Positions 5,101-7,806 of a DNA stretch of 7,806 nucleotides are shown here, one piece after another. The notes beneath the pieces are model-generated. The model was not told the origin of the DNA. It did no database searches and saw only the letters and a program-made list of their open reading frames with translations. The stretch comes from UBA4823 sp034436035 (GTDB lineage Bacteria > Chloroflexota > Anaerolineae > Anaerolineales > UBA4823): contig DAOTVW010000286.1 in the NCBI GenBank assembly GCA_034436035.1, positions 1-7,806 on the forward strand. Direction: 5' to 3'. Within the stretch, counting starts at the first letter, position 1. Every line of letters starts with the position of its first letter. Position numbers and translations under genes: made by a program.

Positions 5101-7191
5101 TTATTTCAAAAAATAAAACCGATAGGCAGCTGGTTGACGGGTGTACCGGGTAGTACCAGTGACTACGAGTACAACATCACGCAGGTCATGGTTGAAATCT
5201 AATGGTATTTCAAGGGAATTATCGCTATTCAAGTCCAAGTATTCCACTGTGGTCTGACTGCCATGACGGATTAAAGCTAACCGGAATGTCTGCGGCAGGA
5301 TATTTTCCACGCGCACAAATCCAGCATTCTGCCATCCTCCGTTGCCATTTTCGAAGTCATCGAAGTATCCGATTTCAGGCACAGACACATCATCCAGCAT
5401 GAATCCTTCCCCATTGACCGCAGCATCGGTCACATATTCAAAACGAATTTGAACCTTTTTCCCCTTGTATTGGGATAAATCGACCGATTCCTGAATCCAT
5501 TGAGCTTGGTCTCCATCTCCGCTCAATCCGTTATATCCAAAACCAAAGTTGTTGCCGGTAATATTGCCATCCGTTCCATGCGCTGGATGTAACATATCCC
5601 AGGTTTGACCATCGCTCGATGCCAGCAAATAGACAAAATCATAATCCTTTTCCAAATCGTACCAGGTCCAATACTGGAGAGTGAGGGGACTTTGCGTGTT
5701 CGTAAAATCAAACGTTTTGGTAAGGGTCATGTCAGATTCGTCGCCTTTGTTGGACCAGAATGCCCAATTACCAGAGTGAGGATCCTCCGGTAAAAGCCCT
5801 ACTTGAACTGAACCTTCAAATCGTAAGGTTACATTTCCTTGGCAGCGAATTCGGATGTAATCCGCTCCATACTGATGTACATCACGCGTTTGATATTCCG
5901 ATCCGCAGGATGTGATCGTCTCGGTATCCGAGACACGCGGGGCATTGGGATAATTGGAATACGTATAACGGCCATCCCCTACTTTGGGATCATGAATGTA
6001 ATTCGCCAATGTCCAATCCAAGAAAATATCATCCGCTCCAATTGGACGGTTCGTAACCGAATCGCGTAAACCTTTTTCCTGCATCAAAGCATCGATACTC
6101 GCCAATCCATTTTCCGGGCGGTGAATTAACGCTTTGGTTGTTTCTTCTCCAAAACGATCCAGAAAATAGGTTGTAAATAGAAAGGATGCGCCATAATGTG
6201 GTGGGGTTTGATCTTGATCATTGGGCCAATCGTTGAGCTGTAAATCAGGCTCAGAAGCAAACAAGCGGTCATGGCCTCCGGTATCGAAGCCATTCAGAAA
6301 CATCGCCAAGTCCGAAAAACCTTCATTCAGCCAGGTATCTTCATTGCGGTCATTTGCCCAATGAATCATGTGCTGAAATTCATGTGCTAACACACCATAG
6401 GTGAAATTATCACGCAGATTAACATTATCGGCGTTAAAGACAAAAGTTTCATGCCAGTTGGAATATTGATGAGCCTGAGGGGGGTACTCATCCACAGATG
6501 AGAAATAGCCAGCAATGCTGCTGCCAGCGTTCTGCACATAGAGAATGTAGATATGGGGATCACCATCCACGCCAGGCGTCCATTCACTACCAAAGAATTC
6601 CCGGTCGGTGGGATAAATTTTCTTTTCAAATGTATCGCCTAACTCCTGTAAATCTTTTTGTTTGAATGGGGTGCCATTTTCAACCCAAAAGTATGCGTGA
6701 TCAGTGATATATTGGAGGGTCGTGTCCACTTTGAAATTCTCATTGTTATCTACATTCGAGACCCAAAATGATTCCTGATCACCAATCTGGTAGAAACGGG
6801 CAGGCGCCGGTTGGGTGGGGGATATATTTTTTTTCCCCTGCAACCTTTCGGCGAGTTCAATCAGGTTATTCTCCGGAATAGTTGTGTCATTCAACGTCTT
6901 CAAAACGAGTTCGGGAGAAGATGAACTTATCACTGACGGGGTGATTTGTGCAGGGGTTGTTTGCAATCCTTGAGTAGGGATTTCGGTGAGCAATGAAGGG
7001 GATGGGATTGTTGGACGAATGACCCAGGGGGTGGGGGTGGATGATTCCAATGAGCTTTGTGAGCTGCCACTCCAATCAGATTGACTGGAGAACCAATAGA
7101 TTAAGCCACCACTTAATGTACAGAGGCACGCCAATAAAATACAACCTAACAAAATGACACCGATAATTATCAAAAGAGTTTTATTTTTCAT
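5101..7191 (-). CDS. Membrane-anchored extracellular zinc metallopeptidase (HEXXH gluzincin, M30-like) with InhA-like C-terminal domains
   Basis: From ATG at 7191 the protein is 696 residues. Residues 5-34 are one hydrophobic segment after MKNK, read as a signal anchor. Residues about 36-95 are a Ser/Thr/Pro-rich stalk. The protease core holds AHEFQHMIHW (269-278), with zinc ligands H270 and H274 and base E271, and WLNEGFSD (287-294), where E290 is the likely third ligand. The 15-residue gap fits gluzincins and resembles M30 (hyicolysin-type) rather than M6. From about 470 the protein changes to a MAM-like beta-sandwich (GNWAFWSNKGD; YWTWYDLEKDYDFVYLLASSDGQTW; VQIRFEYVTDAAVNGEGFMLDDV at 580-602) followed by YFDDFENGNGGWQNAGFVRV, as in the C-terminal part of immune inhibitor A. 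The frame is open to 7302, but that would overlap the upstream gene by 82 bases; AAAGG lies upstream of 7191. Likely role: secreted, cell-tethered protein breakdown. Substrate unknown. Confidence 0.87.
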   Translation of the reverse strand: MKNKTLLIIIGVILLGCILLACLCTLSGGLIYWFSSQSDWSGSSQSSLESSTPTPWVIRPTIPSPSLLTEIPTQGLQTTPAQITPSVISSSSPELVLKTLNDTTIPENNLIELAERLQGKKNISPTQPAPARFYQIGDQESFWVSNVDNNENFKVDTTLQYITDHAYFWVENGTPFKQKDLQELGDTFEKKIYPTDREFFGSEWTPGVDGDPHIYILYVQNAGSSIAGYFSSVDEYPPQAHQYSNWHETFVFNADNVNLRDNFTYGVLAHEFQHMIHWANDRNEDTWLNEGFSDLAMFLNGFDTGGHDRLFASEPDLQLNDWPNDQDQTPPHYGASFLFTTYFLDRFGEETTKALIHRPENGLASIDALMQEKGLRDSVTNRPIGADDIFLDWTLANYIHDPKVGDGRYTYSNYPNAPRVSDTETITSCGSEYQTRDVHQYGADYIRIRCQGNVTLRFEGSVQVGLLPEDPHSGNWAFWSNKGDESDMTLTKTFDFTNTQSPLTLQYWTWYDLEKDYDFVYLLASSDGQTWDMLHPAHGTDGNITGNNFGFGYNGLSGDGDQAQWIQESVDLSQYKGKKVQIRFEYVTDAAVNGEGFMLDDVSVPEIGYFDDFENGNGGWQNAGFVRVENILPQTFRLALIRHGSQTTVEYLDLNSDNSLEIPLDFNHDLRDVVLVVTGTTRYTRQPAAYRFYFLK

Positions 7192-7220
7192 CACAAAATA
7201 CCTTTTACGTAAAAAGAAAT

Positions 7221-7806
7221 TTATTCCGATAAAGTATTGGAACGAGAAGCCCTTTGGTACGCTTGCCAGCTTGCAGCAGTGATTAAGCCTGTTAAGATCC
7301 ACATGTTTGGCAAAGCAAAGGAGTCAAAAGAAAATGCTGCCAAAGCCAAAACAACCAGTCCAAGCAATGCTGCCCCACCCCAAAAATGTTCCTCACTGTT
7401 TTTTGAATACCATAAAAACAAACTACAGCCGACCAATGCCGCTACAAAGGCAAGGAAAGTTGCCATACCAACTAATCCACCTTCGGCTAAAATTCGCAAA
7501 TAGAGATTTTTGGGGGTAATTAATCGATTGCGCCCCTCTTCAGGAGAGATGATGCGCAATAATTCCGGTGTCGGCGCTAAGGGCTGATCGGGTAACATTT
7601 TTTCAAAGAAAAAAGCATAGTTTCCGGGGCCTACACCTAAAATAGGGTAAGCTTGAAACGTGTTTACCGCTGTGCTGACATAGGCAAGGCGAGCGCCAAA
7701 CCCGAGATATTGAAAATAATCCGCTAAGCTCGTATCCTTTTTCTCTAACCAATAACTCCAAATGCGCGAAAAAAAGGCGTTATGTTTTCCAACTGTATAA
7801 CCACCA
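7221..7806 (-). CDS. O-antigen ligase/Wzy-type membrane protein, C-terminal part (5' end beyond window)
   Basis: The frame enters from the right edge and gives 194 residues to the stop at 7221. The first part (WSYWLEKKDTSLADYFQYLGFGARLAYVSTAVNTFQAYP) leads into ILGVGPGNYAFFFEK, the conserved PxxGVGPGN stretch of the large periplasmic loop in O-antigen ligases and polymerases (Wzy_C family). NLYLRILAEGGLVGMATFLAFV is the usual motif that follows, where a conserved HN-type residue pair precedes the next membrane helix; here it is KNLYL. Two or three membrane helices follow (about 60-85, 95-115 and 120-135 residues before the stop region, by eye). Such proteins join or polymerise surface glycans at the membrane. 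It ends 29 bases before the metallopeptidase gene on the same strand, so they may share a transcript. Ligase versus polymerase cannot be told from this fragment. Confidence 0.85.
   Translation of the reverse strand, partial: GGYTVGKHNAFFSRIWSYWLEKKDTSLADYFQYLGFGARLAYVSTAVNTFQAYPILGVGPGNYAFFFEKMLPDQPLAPTPELLRIISPEEGRNRLITPKNLYLRILAEGGLVGMATFLAFVAALVGCSLFLWYSKNSEEHFWGGAALLGLVVLALAAFSFDSFALPNMWILTGLITAASWQAYQRASRSNTLSE

Noticed and set aside
7120..7191. Lipoprotein signal (LLGC or LLAC) at the metallopeptidase N-terminus
   Set aside because: The hydrophobic stretch continues past both cysteines to about residue 34, which fits a membrane anchor better; a lipobox is not excluded.
7192..7302. Longer start for the metallopeptidase (adds 37 residues)
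   Set aside because: It would overlap the end of the ligase-type gene and put a polar stretch before the membrane anchor; MKNK at 7191 gives a normal signal-anchor start.
1..7806. CRISPR array, tRNA, rRNA, riboswitch or prophage genes
   Set aside because: I looked in the gaps for regular repeat-spacer units, cloverleaf T-loops and known aptamer motifs and found none.

Overview
The window looks like chromosomal DNA of moderate GC from an Anaerolineae-type Chloroflexota (Chloroflexi) bacterium. This is inferred from the style of the proteins: a PfkB kinase starting MNIVITGSVAYDYL, a tiny YtxH protein, a TP-rich membrane-anchored metallopeptidase with InhA-like C-terminal domains, and an O-antigen-ligase-type protein. 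No rRNA or other strict taxonomic marker is present, so this is a judgement, not a proof. All main genes but one lie on the minus strand, so the story reads from right to left.

Right part (7806 to 5101, minus): the C-terminal part of an O-antigen ligase/Wzy-type polytopic membrane protein runs in from beyond the right edge. It is followed 29 bases later by a 696-residue cell-surface protein with one N-terminal membrane anchor, a Ser/Thr/Pro-rich stalk, an HEFQH...NEG gluzincin protease centre and InhA-like beta-sandwich domains. The two probably share a transcript and belong to the cell envelope.

Middle (5100 to 4007): one plus-strand gene, a 74-residue YtxH-type membrane/coiled-coil protein with a strong GGAGGA ribosome site, faces the metallopeptidase gene. 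Between them are two terminator-like hairpins and two decayed dispersed-repeat pieces. Left of the YtxH gene is a frameshifted remnant of the N-terminus of an IS transposase (about 4223-4459), next to AT-rich promoter-like DNA.

Left part (4006 to 1, minus): a salvage cluster. Adenosine deaminase overlaps by 7 bases (ATGCTGA) a PAPS-type sulfotransferase. That gene is followed after 39 bases by mtnA (methylthioribose-1-phosphate isomerase) and, after a 229-base gap with a large imperfect palindrome and a possible terminator, by a PfkB-family (adenosine/ribokinase-like) kinase cut by the left edge. Three of the four act on nucleosides or nucleoside-derived sugars. A reasonable reading is recovery of adenosine and methylthioadenosine left over from S-adenosylmethionine use; the sulfotransferase is the odd member, though it too consumes an adenosine nucleotide donor (PAPS).

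I do not see a clearly new biological system. The points most worth a second look are the kinase plus MtnA-family isomerase plus deaminase grouping, the translationally coupled sulfotransferase, the transposase remnant, and the related palindromic repeats in two intergenic regions.
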